NCBI RefSeq assembly: GCF_014287875.1
Contig: NZ_JACOPN010000004.1
Location: forward strand, 186,001 to 250,000
Length of the DNA stretch: 64,000 nt
Source of the DNA: Flintibacter faecis
GTDB taxonomy: Bacteria; Bacillota; Clostridia; Oscillospirales; Oscillospiraceae
Reading direction: 5' to 3'
Part shown: positions 33,944 through 42,846 of the stretch, piece after piece
Layout of the letters: each line of letters starts with the position of its first letter
Numbering within the stretch: the stretch's first letter is position 1
Program-made: the position numbers and the translations under genes
The notes under the pieces: model-generated
Databases searched by the model: none
What the model saw: only the letters and a program-made list of their open reading frames with translations
What the model was told of the DNA's origin: nothing

Positions 33944-34807
33944 ATGAACGAACTGACCAGCTTGAGCCACGAGGAGCTGCTGTGCTTTATCCGCAGCGCC
34001 CCGGCCAGTATTTTCTTTAAGGATACCCAATGCAGATACCGCTTTGTCTCTGACCTGTGCGGTCTGGTCCACGGCAGCGCGGCAGAGGACCTTTTGGGCC
34101 GGACCGATTTAGAGGTCCAATCTGACCCCGCCCTGGGCCGGGAGCATTATGAGGAGGACCTGCACATTCTGGCTTCCGGCCAGGGCAGCCAGCGGATCAG
34201 CCGGGTCCCCCTCCCCTCCGGCCCGGTCTATCTGGAGATCAAAAAGAACCCGGTGCGGCTCCACGGGGCGGTCATCGGCATCATCGGGGTCATCAACGAC
34301 ATCACCCAGCAGGTGACCCAGGAGCGGGAGTTGAAGGAGCTCTCCTTCCGGGACAAGCTCACGGGGCTGTACAATCGGAACTATCTGGAGACCCGGATGC
34401 GGCACTACGTCCGCGCTGACGACTTCCCCGCCAGCCTTATTATGGCCGACTGCAACTATTTGAAACGGGTGAACGACACCCTGGGCCACGAATATGGCGA
34501 CCTGATGCTCCAGCGGGTGGCCCGGTGCATCCAGGACAGCATCCCCCCAAGCTCCGTGGCCATGCGGGTGGGCGGGGACGAGTTTCTCATTCTCTGCCCC
34601 AAGTGCCCCGCCGACCAGGCCCAGGCCGTCATCGCCCGCATCCGCCAGCGTTTAAAGCAGTGCAGCGACGGCATCCTCCCCTTGGATGTGGCCTTTGGCA
34701 GCTCCACCGCACAGGACGACAGCCTGACCTTTGACCAGGTGTTCCATCGGGCAGACCGGGCCATGTATGAAAACAAAAAAGCGCTGCACCGCACACAGGC
34801 GCAGTGA
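33944..34807 (+). CDS. PAS-GGDEF diguanylate cyclase
   Basis: A soluble protein of 287 residues (300 if ATG 33905 is used). A PAS domain covers about the first 115 residues (FIRSAPASIFFKDTQCRYRF, GRTDLE, GVINDIT). The GGDEF domain follows, with DKLTGLYNRNYLE at its start and an intact RVGGDEF. It should make c-di-GMP in response to a cytoplasmic signal. ATG 33944 has GAGGA 7 bases upstream, better than the site of the earlier ATG. It is divergent from the RHH gene, and faces a large GGDEF-EAL protein convergently, making a local c-di-GMP cluster. Confidence 0.88.
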   Translation: MNELTSLSHEELLCFIRSAPASIFFKDTQCRYRFVSDLCGLVHGSAAEDLLGRTDLEVQSDPALGREHYEEDLHILASGQGSQRISRVPLPSGPVYLEIKKNPVRLHGAVIGIIGVINDITQQVTQERELKELSFRDKLTGLYNRNYLETRMRHYVRADDFPASLIMADCNYLKRVNDTLGHEYGDLMLQRVARCIQDSIPPSSVAMRVGGDEFLILCPKCPADQAQAVIARIRQRLKQCSDGILPLDVAFGSSTAQDDSLTFDQVFHRADRAMYENKKALHRTQAQ

Positions 34808-34810
34808 ACC

Positions 34811-34845
34811 GCAAAAACAGCCGCCCGGCCGGGCGGCTGTTTTTG
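34811..34845 (+). terminator. Terminator of the PAS-GGDEF gene
   Basis: CAAAAACAGCCGCCCGG pairs with CCGGGCGGCTGTTTTTG. Mosaic repeat modules follow up to 34975. Confidence 0.8.
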
Positions 34846-34975
34846 CGCGTTGGGGAACGGATTGCCACGTCGCTGCGCTCCTCGCAATGACAGTAGGGGC
34901 GGACCTGTGTGTCCGCCCGCGATGACCGGTGCGCCAACGGCGGGTGACACACAGGCCGCCCCTATAGGATGTCGT

Positions 34976-37729
34976 TTACCTCATATATTTCTCCCGGAAT
35001 TCCTCCGCCGGGATGGCCTTGGAGAACCAGAAGCCCTGGGCGCTGTCGCAGCCCACGGCGCGCATGATGTCCACCTGTTCCCGGGTCTCGATGCCCTCGC
35101 AGATGACCTGATAGCCCAGGCTCTTCACCATGTTCACCACCTGCTGCAGAAAGTAGATGCCCCGCTGGTTCTCTGTACAGCGGGCGATAAAGCCCCGGTC
35201 CAGCTTCACGGTGTTGATGGGGATGTCCACCACGGAGTTGAGCACGGAATAGCCCGCGCCGAAGTCGTCCAGAGAGGTCTGCATCTTCTTCTCCCGGAAG
35301 CAGGCGAAAAGCTTTTTCACCCGGTCAAACTCGAACACAGCGGCGGTCTCTGTCAGTTCGATCTCCAGCAGTTCAGCGCTGATCCGGTGCCGCCGGAGTA
35401 TCTCGTCATACCGCCGGGCGTTCTCCGGGTTCTTGGCCAGGGCCACCGAGGCATTCACCGCAATGGGATACAGCCTCAGCCCGTCCTGAATGCCGCGCTT
35501 TAAAAACTCCGCCACCTGCTCGAACATATACAGGTCCAGGGCCACCACGCGGCCGGTGTTCTCCAGGATGGGGATAAATTGGTCGGGATAGAGCACGGTG
35601 CCGTTCTCCCGCTCCCACCGGACCAGGGCCTCCGCCCCGATGACGGAGAAGTCCTTCAACGAAAACTTGGGCTGGAGATACAGCTTGAACTCTCCCCTTT
35701 CTATGGCCCGGCTCAGGCCGTTGGTCAGCTCGTTGGTCAACGTCTGCCGCGCCTCCATCTGCCGGTCATAGCGCAGGACCGCTCTTCTGGTATCGGGCCG
35801 GAGCTGCTTGCGGGCAAAGTTGGCCTTGTCGATGGCGGCGGAGGCGCTGAGGCAGTCCGGCTCGATCTCATAGATGCCGCTGCGCAGGCGCAGGCTGGCC
35901 TCCGGGTATTTCTCCGCCTGCCGCCGCTGGAACACCTGGTTTACCCGGTCCACAAACAGCACGCTGTCCTCCGGCCCACGGTAGGGCACATAGACGGCGA
36001 ACTGATCCCCGACTACCCGGGTCATGTATATGTCGCCCACGGCGTGCACATTGCTTACCAGATAGTCGCTGAACTCCTTCAGCACCTGGTCGCCCACGGC
36101 GTAGCCATACTTCTCGTTGAAGTATTTAAAGTTCTCAAAATCGCTGTACACGATGATATGGCCCCCGGCATAGCCGCCCACGATCTTGTGCTCGATCTCC
36201 TCCCGGAAGCGGCTGAAGCTCAACAGACCGGTGAGCCGGTCAAAGTCCGGGGCGGCCATCATGCCCCGATTGATGGCGTTGGCCGCCAGATGCTTGGTGA
36301 GATAGGCATTGATGATCTTGGTGATCTCCCCCAGCTCTTTCCGGCTCTGCTGCGTCCAAAAGCGCTTGCTGCCGCACACCACATAGGCGATGGCCCCCAG
36401 ATACTCGCCCTCGCTGTACATGGCGGCATAGACCACCGTCTTCGCGCCCCCCTGCATCAGCAGGGCGGCCCCGCCGGGGGAATACATGTCCATGTTGTCA
36501 TACTGCAAAACGGTGGTGCCATATTCGTCATAGCTCTGGAACAGGGTGAGAAAGTCCTCCTTGGTAAAGCCGCTCTGCTGCTCCAGAGCCGCCGGGGCCC
36601 GGGGGGAGGTCCACTGAAACTGCCGGCTGGTGCGGTGCTCTTTAATGTCCGTATTGATGATGGTGATGCGGTCCAGCTGCAGGCGGATGCCCACGATCTT
36701 TAAAAACAGAGAGATGGCTGCCTCAAAGCTGTTCGTTTTCTCGAACAGCTCAAAGGCGGTGGAGATGAGATCGTTGTGGAGATAGCGGGCATCGATATCC
36801 TCCGTCTTGATCTCTGTATTCTCCCCCTCGGCATAGCGGTGGAGGTTGTCGCAGAAGGCGTATTGGTTGCGCCCGTTCTCCTTGGCCTGATACAGGGCCC
36901 AGTCGGCATTTTGAAACAGCTGTTCATAGGAATAGCCCGATACGTTTTCCGGCAAAAAGCAGACCCCGATGCTGCACGTCATGCAATAGTCGTTCTCCTC
37001 GAACACCAGCTTCCGCACCGCCTCAGACAGCTGCCTGGCCTTTTTCAGCACCACGGAGTGTCCGGCATCCTTCATAAAGACCAAAAACTCGTCTCCGCCG
37101 ATCCGGGCCAGCACGTCCTCCCGCTTGAACAGGGTATTCAGCAGACGGGCAAACTCCCGCAGGACCTTGTCTCCAAACAGATGGCCGTAGCGGTCGTTCA
37201 CGTTTTTGAAAAAGTCCACGTCAATGACCAGCAGGCCACAGGAGGCATAGGGGTCCTTCTCCTCCAGATACCGGGCAATCAGTGTCTTGGCCATCCGGCG
37301 GTTATACAGCTGGGTCAGCGGGTCGTGCTGGGCCTGCCGGAGCAGGCTGCGCTCCCGCTCCTTCTCCGGGGTCACGTCCTTGGCATAGCCCACAAACACC
37401 TGCCCCTCCCGGATATCCTGCACAGGCAGGGCGTCCGCCTCCAGGTAGAGCAGCTTCCCCTCTTTGATCTCCCGCAGCTCCAGGGGGCCGTGCATCTGGC
37501 CGGTAAGCAGCTCCCGCAGCTGCCAGCGGTCCTCCGGCAGGACACAGCCCTGCGCACAGACGGAGGCCACATAGCGCTCGATGGTCCGCTGCACATTCAG
37601 CGCTTGGTCATAGACCACCATGGTGTCGGCGGCGGAAAAATATTCAAACAGATAGACCCGGCGGTGGCGCAGCAGCTCGGTCACCACACGGTTATCCTTG
37701 ATGTCATTGATAAAACGGGACGATCTCAT
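34976..37729 (-). CDS. GGDEF-GAF-GGDEF-EAL c-di-GMP protein
   Basis: 917 residues without membrane helices. A PAS-like N terminus (1-120) leads to a GGDEF domain with intact RIGGDEF near 208. A GAF-like region (about 320-475) comes next, then a second GGDEF-like domain whose motif is degraded to VVGDQF near 572. The C-terminal EAL domain (about 665-917) keeps GAEALVRW near 700, IELTET, DDFGAGYS and CEGIET, so it should be an active phosphodiesterase. Both synthesis and breakdown of c-di-GMP are thus encoded in one chain; the second GGDEF may be a GTP sensor. It is monocistronic. Confidence 0.92.
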   Translation of the reverse strand: MRSSRFINDIKDNRVVTELLRHRRVYLFEYFSAADTMVVYDQALNVQRTIERYVASVCAQGCVLPEDRWQLRELLTGQMHGPLELREIKEGKLLYLEADALPVQDIREGQVFVGYAKDVTPEKERERSLLRQAQHDPLTQLYNRRMAKTLIARYLEEKDPYASCGLLVIDVDFFKNVNDRYGHLFGDKVLREFARLLNTLFKREDVLARIGGDEFLVFMKDAGHSVVLKKARQLSEAVRKLVFEENDYCMTCSIGVCFLPENVSGYSYEQLFQNADWALYQAKENGRNQYAFCDNLHRYAEGENTEIKTEDIDARYLHNDLISTAFELFEKTNSFEAAISLFLKIVGIRLQLDRITIINTDIKEHRTSRQFQWTSPRAPAALEQQSGFTKEDFLTLFQSYDEYGTTVLQYDNMDMYSPGGAALLMQGGAKTVVYAAMYSEGEYLGAIAYVVCGSKRFWTQQSRKELGEITKIINAYLTKHLAANAINRGMMAAPDFDRLTGLLSFSRFREEIEHKIVGGYAGGHIIVYSDFENFKYFNEKYGYAVGDQVLKEFSDYLVSNVHAVGDIYMTRVVGDQFAVYVPYRGPEDSVLFVDRVNQVFQRRQAEKYPEASLRLRSGIYEIEPDCLSASAAIDKANFARKQLRPDTRRAVLRYDRQMEARQTLTNELTNGLSRAIERGEFKLYLQPKFSLKDFSVIGAEALVRWERENGTVLYPDQFIPILENTGRVVALDLYMFEQVAEFLKRGIQDGLRLYPIAVNASVALAKNPENARRYDEILRRHRISAELLEIELTETAAVFEFDRVKKLFACFREKKMQTSLDDFGAGYSVLNSVVDIPINTVKLDRGFIARCTENQRGIYFLQQVVNMVKSLGYQVICEGIETREQVDIMRAVGCDSAQGFWFSKAIPAEEFREKYMR

Positions 37730-37876
37730 CTGCTCCCTCCCTTTCCCTTTTATATCAAATTTCTCTTTTCTTAAAAGTATAGCAGATTTTCCGGCGTCTT
37801 ACAATCACAGGAAGCAAATTTTTCAAAATATTTACAATCCAGAAAAATACTGATTTCGGGTCAAATTCTATGTAAA

Positions 37877-37921
37877 ACCCAAAGCCCGGAGCGCTGTGCG
37901 GCGCTCCGGGCTTTGGGTTTG
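37877..37921. terminator. Terminator downstream of traX-like gene
   Basis: AACCCAAAGCCCGGAGCGC pairs with GCGCTCCGGGCTTTGGGTT, a long GC-rich stem. It ends the leftward traX-like transcript. Confidence 0.8.
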
Positions 37922-37937
37922 CCCTCCGGCTTTGTGC

Positions 37938-38714
37938 TCACCGGGTCATAACATTCAGGATCAGCACGATCACCAGCATGTGGACCGGATAAAACCCATA
38001 GCACACATACTGGAACGGCTTGCTGTGGTATCCCTGCCGGCCGTGATACAGCCAGATGGGGATCAGCGCCAGCAGCGCAAGCCCCTGCTGGCACAGCTCA
38101 AGCTCCATGCCCAGCAGCCGGATGGGGTACACCAGACCGCCCAGCAGCTCCACATTCACCCAGTAAAGCCCAAGGAGCTGCCCCAGCAGGCACCACCACT
38201 TCTTCCCCCGGAAAAAGTAGAACAGGAACACCGTCAGCACCCCGGCGCCGTAGTAATCCACCATGCACAGGGTCCCCAGCACCACTCCGGCCACCACCAC
38301 GGCGGCGGATGCCAGGATGTATCGCCAGGTCCTCCCCTTCGCCCGCACCGTCTCCATCAGGCGGATGCCCAAAAGGCCCATCAGCAGCGTCCAGATCACA
38401 TTCTGGTGGACTGGATAAAACCACGTCCCGCCGTACATCAGGTCGAAGGGCACCTCAGACAGCACCGCAAACAGCAGCAGCCGCAGCGCATACTTTTGAA
38501 AGCTGTGGGTGTGGAAATACCCCTCCACCGCCATAAAGGCAAAGATGGGAAAGGCCAGCCGCCCCGCACAGGTCAGCCACTCCTGGGCGGGGAAGATCGT
38601 CGCCCAAAGGTGGTCCATCAGCATAAGCGCCATGGCGATGATATGAAGGGCCGCCGCGCTGATGTCAAAGCCGCCGGTGCCGGTGGGGGTTCTGTCTGTC
38701 TTGTAAATCGGCAT
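37938..38714 (-). CDS. TraX-family membrane protein
   Basis: 258 residues with about eight membrane segments. The sequence ALHIIAMALMLMDHLW near the start, FPIFAFMAVEGYFHT, and the C-terminal GFYPVHMLVIVLI are the pattern of the TraX family, named for the F-plasmid protein that acetylates pilin, and related to acyltransferase-3 enzymes. In Firmicutes it is found away from conjugation genes, as here, and its substrate is unknown. It is divergent from the histidine kinase gene. Confidence 0.85.
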   Translation of the reverse strand: MPIYKTDRTPTGTGGFDISAAALHIIAMALMLMDHLWATIFPAQEWLTCAGRLAFPIFAFMAVEGYFHTHSFQKYALRLLLFAVLSEVPFDLMYGGTWFYPVHQNVIWTLLMGLLGIRLMETVRAKGRTWRYILASAAVVVAGVVLGTLCMVDYYGAGVLTVFLFYFFRGKKWWCLLGQLLGLYWVNVELLGGLVYPIRLLGMELELCQQGLALLALIPIWLYHGRQGYHSKPFQYVCYGFYPVHMLVIVLILNVMTR

Positions 38715-38880
38715 ACTGATACTCCTTTGTCAGATGTCAGACAGCGCCGAGCGCTGTCGTCTGATGGTATCACATTTCACCGTCCAAGGCAAGAGGGCGG
38801 GCGCAGTTGACTTTTCCCCCAGCCGCTGATATGATTTTTTCGGAAAACATCCCCCATCTTCCCCCGGGAGGCGATCTTCT

Positions 38881-40476
38881 TTGATCCGACGATTTCAACG
38901 GCTGAGCTTAGAGCGCCAGCTGTTTCTCAGCTTTTTCTCCCTGTGCGCCGCGCTTTTGCTGCTGTTCACCGGCCTCACCCTGTGGTTGGATATCTCCCGC
39001 CAGCGCCACGCGATGGACGGCGTCATCTCCAACACCGCCGCCTATGTGGCCTCCCTCCGCCCGGTGGCCGACATGCTGGAGCAGGGCTATCCCGACCCCC
39101 AGGTCCGCCAGGAGCTGGATGCCATGAGCCAGACCCTGTCCGGCTTGGACGTCATTCTGGTGTGCGACACCAGCGGGATGCGCTTTTACCACACCAGCCG
39201 CCAGTCCGGCGGCGAGACGGAGCTCACCGGGGACGAGGGGCAGCGGCTTCAGGAACAGGACAGCTTTATCACCACCGGATACAGCACCCACGGGGAGCAG
39301 CGCCGGGCCTTTCACGCCGTGTATAACGACGGGGGAAATCTGGTGGGCTTTGTCATGGCCTCGGTCTTCACCTCTGACATCCTCCGCCGGGGCCTGGTGC
39401 TGGCCTGCTACAGTCTGGTGCTGCTGTGCGTCATGCTGGCGGCGGCCCTGGCCCTGTCCCACGGCATCGTGTCCCTGCTGAAAAGCAGTCTGCGAGGGCA
39501 CCACCCCGCCGAGCTGCTGGACCTGTATCTGCGCCAGTCTGACGTGCTCAACGCCATTGAAGACGGCGTGGTGGCCACCGACCCGGTGGGAAACATCCTC
39601 TTCTGCAACCAGGCCGCCCAGGCTCTGCTCCATACGGAGGATGACCCGGCGGGATGCCCCCTGCCCCAGCTGTTCCCCGACTCCCGCTGCAAAGAGACGG
39701 CCCGGGCCGGCGCGGGCAGCTATAACCGCTCCTGCACCCTGGGCAACCGCCAGGTGCTGACCACCGAGCTGCCCATCCAGGGCGAGGAGGGCGGCGGCGT
39801 GCTCACCGTCTTCCACGACAAGACGGAGATGCTCCGCCTGTCGGACAAGCTGTCCGGCACCCAGAACACCCTGGACACCCTGCGGGCCTTTAACCACGAG
39901 TTTATGAACAAGCTCCATGTGATCCTGGGCTATCTCCAGTCCGGCCAGATCGACCAGGCCAAGCGTCTCATCATCAACAGCAGCCTGGTCTCCAGCCAGG
40001 CCGTCCGGGAGACGGCGGACTGCATCCGGGTATCCTCCATCTGCGCCCTGGTCATCGGAAAGATGCTGCACGCGGCGGAATACGGCATCTGCCTCACCGT
40101 CACGCCGGACAGCCGGTGCCGCCCGGAGGACCTGCTGCTCACCGAGACAGAGTGCACCTCCATCGTGGGCAATCTGCTGGAAAACGCCATTGAGGAGCTC
40201 GCCCGCAGCAGCCCCAAGGTGCGGGAGATCCGCCTGGGGTTCTACACCCGCTCCGACTGCAACATCATCACCTGTGAGGACACGGGGGACGGGGTGCCCG
40301 AGGACATCCGGGCCCGCATTTTTGAGCGGGGCTTCTCCTCCAAGGGCCCGGGCCGGGGTCTGGGCCTTGCCATGATCCGGGACATCACCCAGCGCCGCGG
40401 TGGGACCATCGACCTGGACACCGAACCCCACACCGGCACCTGCTTCACCCTGACGTTTACGAAAGAGAGGTCCTGA
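38881..40476 (+). CDS. CitA/DcuS-type sensor histidine kinase
   Basis: 531 residues starting with TTG 38881, 10 bases after GGGAGG. Two membrane helices (about 16-40 and 164-190) flank an extracytoplasmic PDC/PAS sensor. A cytoplasmic PAS domain follows (DVLNAIEDGVVATDPVGNIL), then a SpoOB-type phosphoacceptor helix with FNHEFMNKLHVILGYLQ and an ATPase domain (ENAIEELARS, DTGDGVPEDI, GRGLGLAM). Such kinases sense citrate, fumarate, malate or similar carboxylates. It is directly followed by its response regulator and then a glutamate symporter, so glutamate or a related diacid is a plausible ligand. Confidence 0.93.
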   Translation: MIRRFQRLSLERQLFLSFFSLCAALLLLFTGLTLWLDISRQRHAMDGVISNTAAYVASLRPVADMLEQGYPDPQVRQELDAMSQTLSGLDVILVCDTSGMRFYHTSRQSGGETELTGDEGQRLQEQDSFITTGYSTHGEQRRAFHAVYNDGGNLVGFVMASVFTSDILRRGLVLACYSLVLLCVMLAAALALSHGIVSLLKSSLRGHHPAELLDLYLRQSDVLNAIEDGVVATDPVGNILFCNQAAQALLHTEDDPAGCPLPQLFPDSRCKETARAGAGSYNRSCTLGNRQVLTTELPIQGEEGGGVLTVFHDKTEMLRLSDKLSGTQNTLDTLRAFNHEFMNKLHVILGYLQSGQIDQAKRLIINSSLVSSQAVRETADCIRVSSICALVIGKMLHAAEYGICLTVTPDSRCRPEDLLLTETECTSIVGNLLENAIEELARSSPKVREIRLGFYTRSDCNIITCEDTGDGVPEDIRARIFERGFSSKGPGRGLGLAMIRDITQRRGGTIDLDTEPHTGTCFTLTFTKERS

Positions 40477-40478
40477 CC

Positions 40479-41168
40479 GTGCCCTATCATGTGCTGATCA
40501 TCGAGGACGACTCTATGGTGGCCGCCATTGACCGGCAATATGTGGAGTCTGACCGCCGGTTCCAGGTGGACCGGGTCTTTAAAAATGGGCTGCCCGCCCT
40601 GGACTACTTGGCGGAGCACCGGGCCGACCTGGTCATTCTGGACTACTACACCCCCCAGATGAACGGCCAGGAGTTTCTGGACCGGCTGCTGGCCCTGCCG
40701 GGCCCCGCCCCCGCCGTCATCGCCGTCACCTCGGCCAACGACCCGGACATCGTTCAGGCCCTGCTCCAGCGGGGGGTGCTGGACTATCTCATCAAGCCCT
40801 TTGTCCTGCCCCGGTTCCGCCAGGCCATGGACCGCTTTCTCCAGCGGCAGAGCCTGCTGACCCAGCACTCCGCCGGGGTGGACCAGCAGACCATTGACCG
40901 GCTCATTCAGCTGCCCGAGCCCCCGCCTCCGGCCGAAGAGCTGAGCAAGGGGCTGAACCTGTCCACCCTGTCCATGATCCGGGAGTTCCTCTCCGCTCAC
41001 CCCGGAGAGGCCTTCACCAGCGAGCAGATCGCCGCCCAGGTCCATCTGTCCCGCATCACCGTGCGCCGCTATGTCAGCCACATGGTGGAGACCCACGAGC
41101 TGGAGAGCTCCATCGACTACCGCACCGGCGGACGGCCCTCTATCCAATATCGATACGTGGGAACATAA
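40479..41168 (+). CDS. CitB/DcuR-type response regulator
   Basis: 229 residues starting with GTG 40479, two bases after the kinase stop. The receiver has the acidic pair ED-D at 9-11, phosphoacceptor Asp55 (LVILDYYTPQMNG), Thr/Ser in AVTSAND and Lys in IKPF. The C-terminal domain has a winged-helix character (SEQIAAQVHLSRITVRRYVSHM) as in CitB-family regulators. It probably activates the following symporter gene. A terminator at 41174 separates the two units. Confidence 0.93.
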   Translation: MPYHVLIIEDDSMVAAIDRQYVESDRRFQVDRVFKNGLPALDYLAEHRADLVILDYYTPQMNGQEFLDRLLALPGPAPAVIAVTSANDPDIVQALLQRGVLDYLIKPFVLPRFRQAMDRFLQRQSLLTQHSAGVDQQTIDRLIQLPEPPPPAEELSKGLNLSTLSMIREFLSAHPGEAFTSEQIAAQVHLSRITVRRYVSHMVETHELESSIDYRTGGRPSIQYRYVGT

Positions 41169-41173
41169 CAAAC

Positions 41174-41211
41174 AAAACCCGGATATTTCTGCATGAGATA
41201 TTCGGGTTTTA
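41174..41211 (+). terminator. Terminator of the two-component operon
   Basis: AAAACCCG-GATATT pairs with GATATTCGGGTTTT through an imperfect stem followed by T residues. Confidence 0.65.
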
Positions 41212-41347
41212 TTCATGTCCTCCCCCGCTTGCGGGCTTCTTTCCGTCTGTTCGCTTATTTTTTTGCAGAATTTTGTTTTCCATCTGTATTTTTGAGTTTT
41301 CTCCTTCATATACTTTACTTACTTATGTGCTTCTTTAAGTACAAAAA

Positions 41348-41377
41348 TTGACTTTACCATCGTCTTTTTTATATATT
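41348..41377 (+). promoter_or_regulatory. Promoter of gltS
   Basis: TTGACT, 18 bases, TATATT, about 56 bases upstream of the gene. The AT-rich DNA just upstream (41295-41345, with repeated CTTACTTA-like units) is a candidate site for the response regulator. Confidence 0.55.
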
Positions 41378-41433
41378 GTGTCCAGAAAGAGCAAGGTCCC
41401 CGGAGAAGGGCCCTGCAGTAGGAGGAAACGCAT

Positions 41434-42687
41434 ATGGAAAACATTCTAAGCTACTTCGGCACCTATACGCCAGCAGCGGATGGTGCCATCGCCGGGTTTC
41501 AGTTTGAATATCTGACCAGCCTGGGCTTTGCCGCCATCGTCATCTTCCTGGGGCGGTTCATCATCGACCACTCCACCCCCCTGCGAAAGTTCGCCATCCC
41601 CGCCCCCGTGGTCTCCGGCCTGCTGTTCTCGATCCTGGTGGCCGCCATCAAGGGCTCCGGCATCATCGCCCTGTCCTTTAACGTGGGCACCATTAAGGAC
41701 CTGTGCCAGAACGTTTTCTTCATGTGCGTGGGCTATGGCTTCAGCGCCAAGCTGCTGAAAAACGCCGGCGGCAAGCTGTGCGTGAAGATCGCCCTGGCCG
41801 CCTGTCTGCTCATCACCATGCAGGACGTGCTGGGCGTTGTGGTAGCCAAGTTCATCGGGATGCACCCCCTGCTGGGCCTGCAGTGCTCCTCCTCCGCCAT
41901 GTCCGGCGGTGTGGGCACCGCCTCCGCCTTCGGCCCCATCTTCGTCAAGCTGGGTGCCCCGGAAAACGCCACTGAGGTGGGCGTAGCCGCCGGCACCATG
42001 GGCAACATCATAGGCTCCCTCATCGGCGGACCTGTGGCCGCTTTCCTCATCACCCGCCACCACCTGAAGGCCGACCCCAACGACAAGCCCGACTCCGCCA
42101 AGACCGGTGCGGTCAATCCCCTGGTCAACAGCCGCATGGTCTCCTGCTTCGGCCTGGTGCTGCTCATCTGCGCCCTGGGTATGCCCATCTACTGCCTGCT
42201 GGACAACATCCCCAAGATCGAGATGCCCAAGTTCATCGGCTGCCTGTTCGCCGGCAGCATCGTCCGCAACATTCTGGAGGCCGCCCATGTGGAGACCTAT
42301 GTCCCCGAGATGGATGCCATCGAGCACATGTTCCTGGAGCTCTATCTGGCCCTGGTGCTGATGACGGTGGACATCACCGCCCTGTCCACCGTGGCCGGTC
42401 AGATGGGCGTCATTCTGGTGGCCCAGGCCGTCCTCATCGCCCTGTTTGCCATCTTCATCTCCTTCCCCGCCTTTGGCCGCGACTACGGCGCGGCGGTGAT
42501 GGCCGCCGGCAACTGCGGCTGGGGCTGCGGCTCCGGGCCCAACGCCGTGGCCAACGAGAAGGCCGTGATGGACCAGTACGGCTGGCACAACGTGGCCTGG
42601 GTGCTGTATCCCTCCTTCGCTGTCATCATCGACGACATCTACAACCCCATTTTCCTCTCTATCTTTAGCAGCTTCATCGCCGGCTGA
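41434..42687 (+). CDS. gltS: Sodium/glutamate symporter GltS
   Basis: 417 residues, about ten membrane segments in the two-fold inverted repeat of the ESS family. Conserved segments are IPAPVVSGLLFSIL, LLGLQCSSSAMSGGVGTASAFGP (the first re-entrant loop region) and GAAVMAAGNCGWGCGSGPNAV (the second). It imports glutamate with sodium. AGGAGGAAACGC precedes the ATG. Its place next to a carboxylate-type two-component system suggests induced uptake. It is followed by a strong terminator. Confidence 0.94.
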   Translation: MENILSYFGTYTPAADGAIAGFQFEYLTSLGFAAIVIFLGRFIIDHSTPLRKFAIPAPVVSGLLFSILVAAIKGSGIIALSFNVGTIKDLCQNVFFMCVGYGFSAKLLKNAGGKLCVKIALAACLLITMQDVLGVVVAKFIGMHPLLGLQCSSSAMSGGVGTASAFGPIFVKLGAPENATEVGVAAGTMGNIIGSLIGGPVAAFLITRHHLKADPNDKPDSAKTGAVNPLVNSRMVSCFGLVLLICALGMPIYCLLDNIPKIEMPKFIGCLFAGSIVRNILEAAHVETYVPEMDAIEHMFLELYLALVLMTVDITALSTVAGQMGVILVAQAVLIALFAIFISFPAFGRDYGAAVMAAGNCGWGCGSGPNAVANEKAVMDQYGWHNVAWVLYPSFAVIIDDIYNPIFLSIFSSFIAG

Positions 42688-42697
42688 TGTCCGGTAA

Positions 42698-42740
42698 GAG
42701 GCAAACGGCCCGGAGCTTCCCGCTCCGGGCCGTTTTCTTG
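42698..42740 (+). terminator. gltS terminator
   Basis: AACGGCCCGGAGC pairs with GCTCCGGGCCGTT, followed by TTCTTG. Confidence 0.8.
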
Positions 42741-42846
42741 CCTCGGCGGTCCTCTCTTGCGGAACGGTGTCAGCCTGTGGTATAATACCCAGAAATGGCG
42801 GCGGATGCGCCGCCTTCCAATCCCGCCTTTGAAAAAGGAGCCCGCC

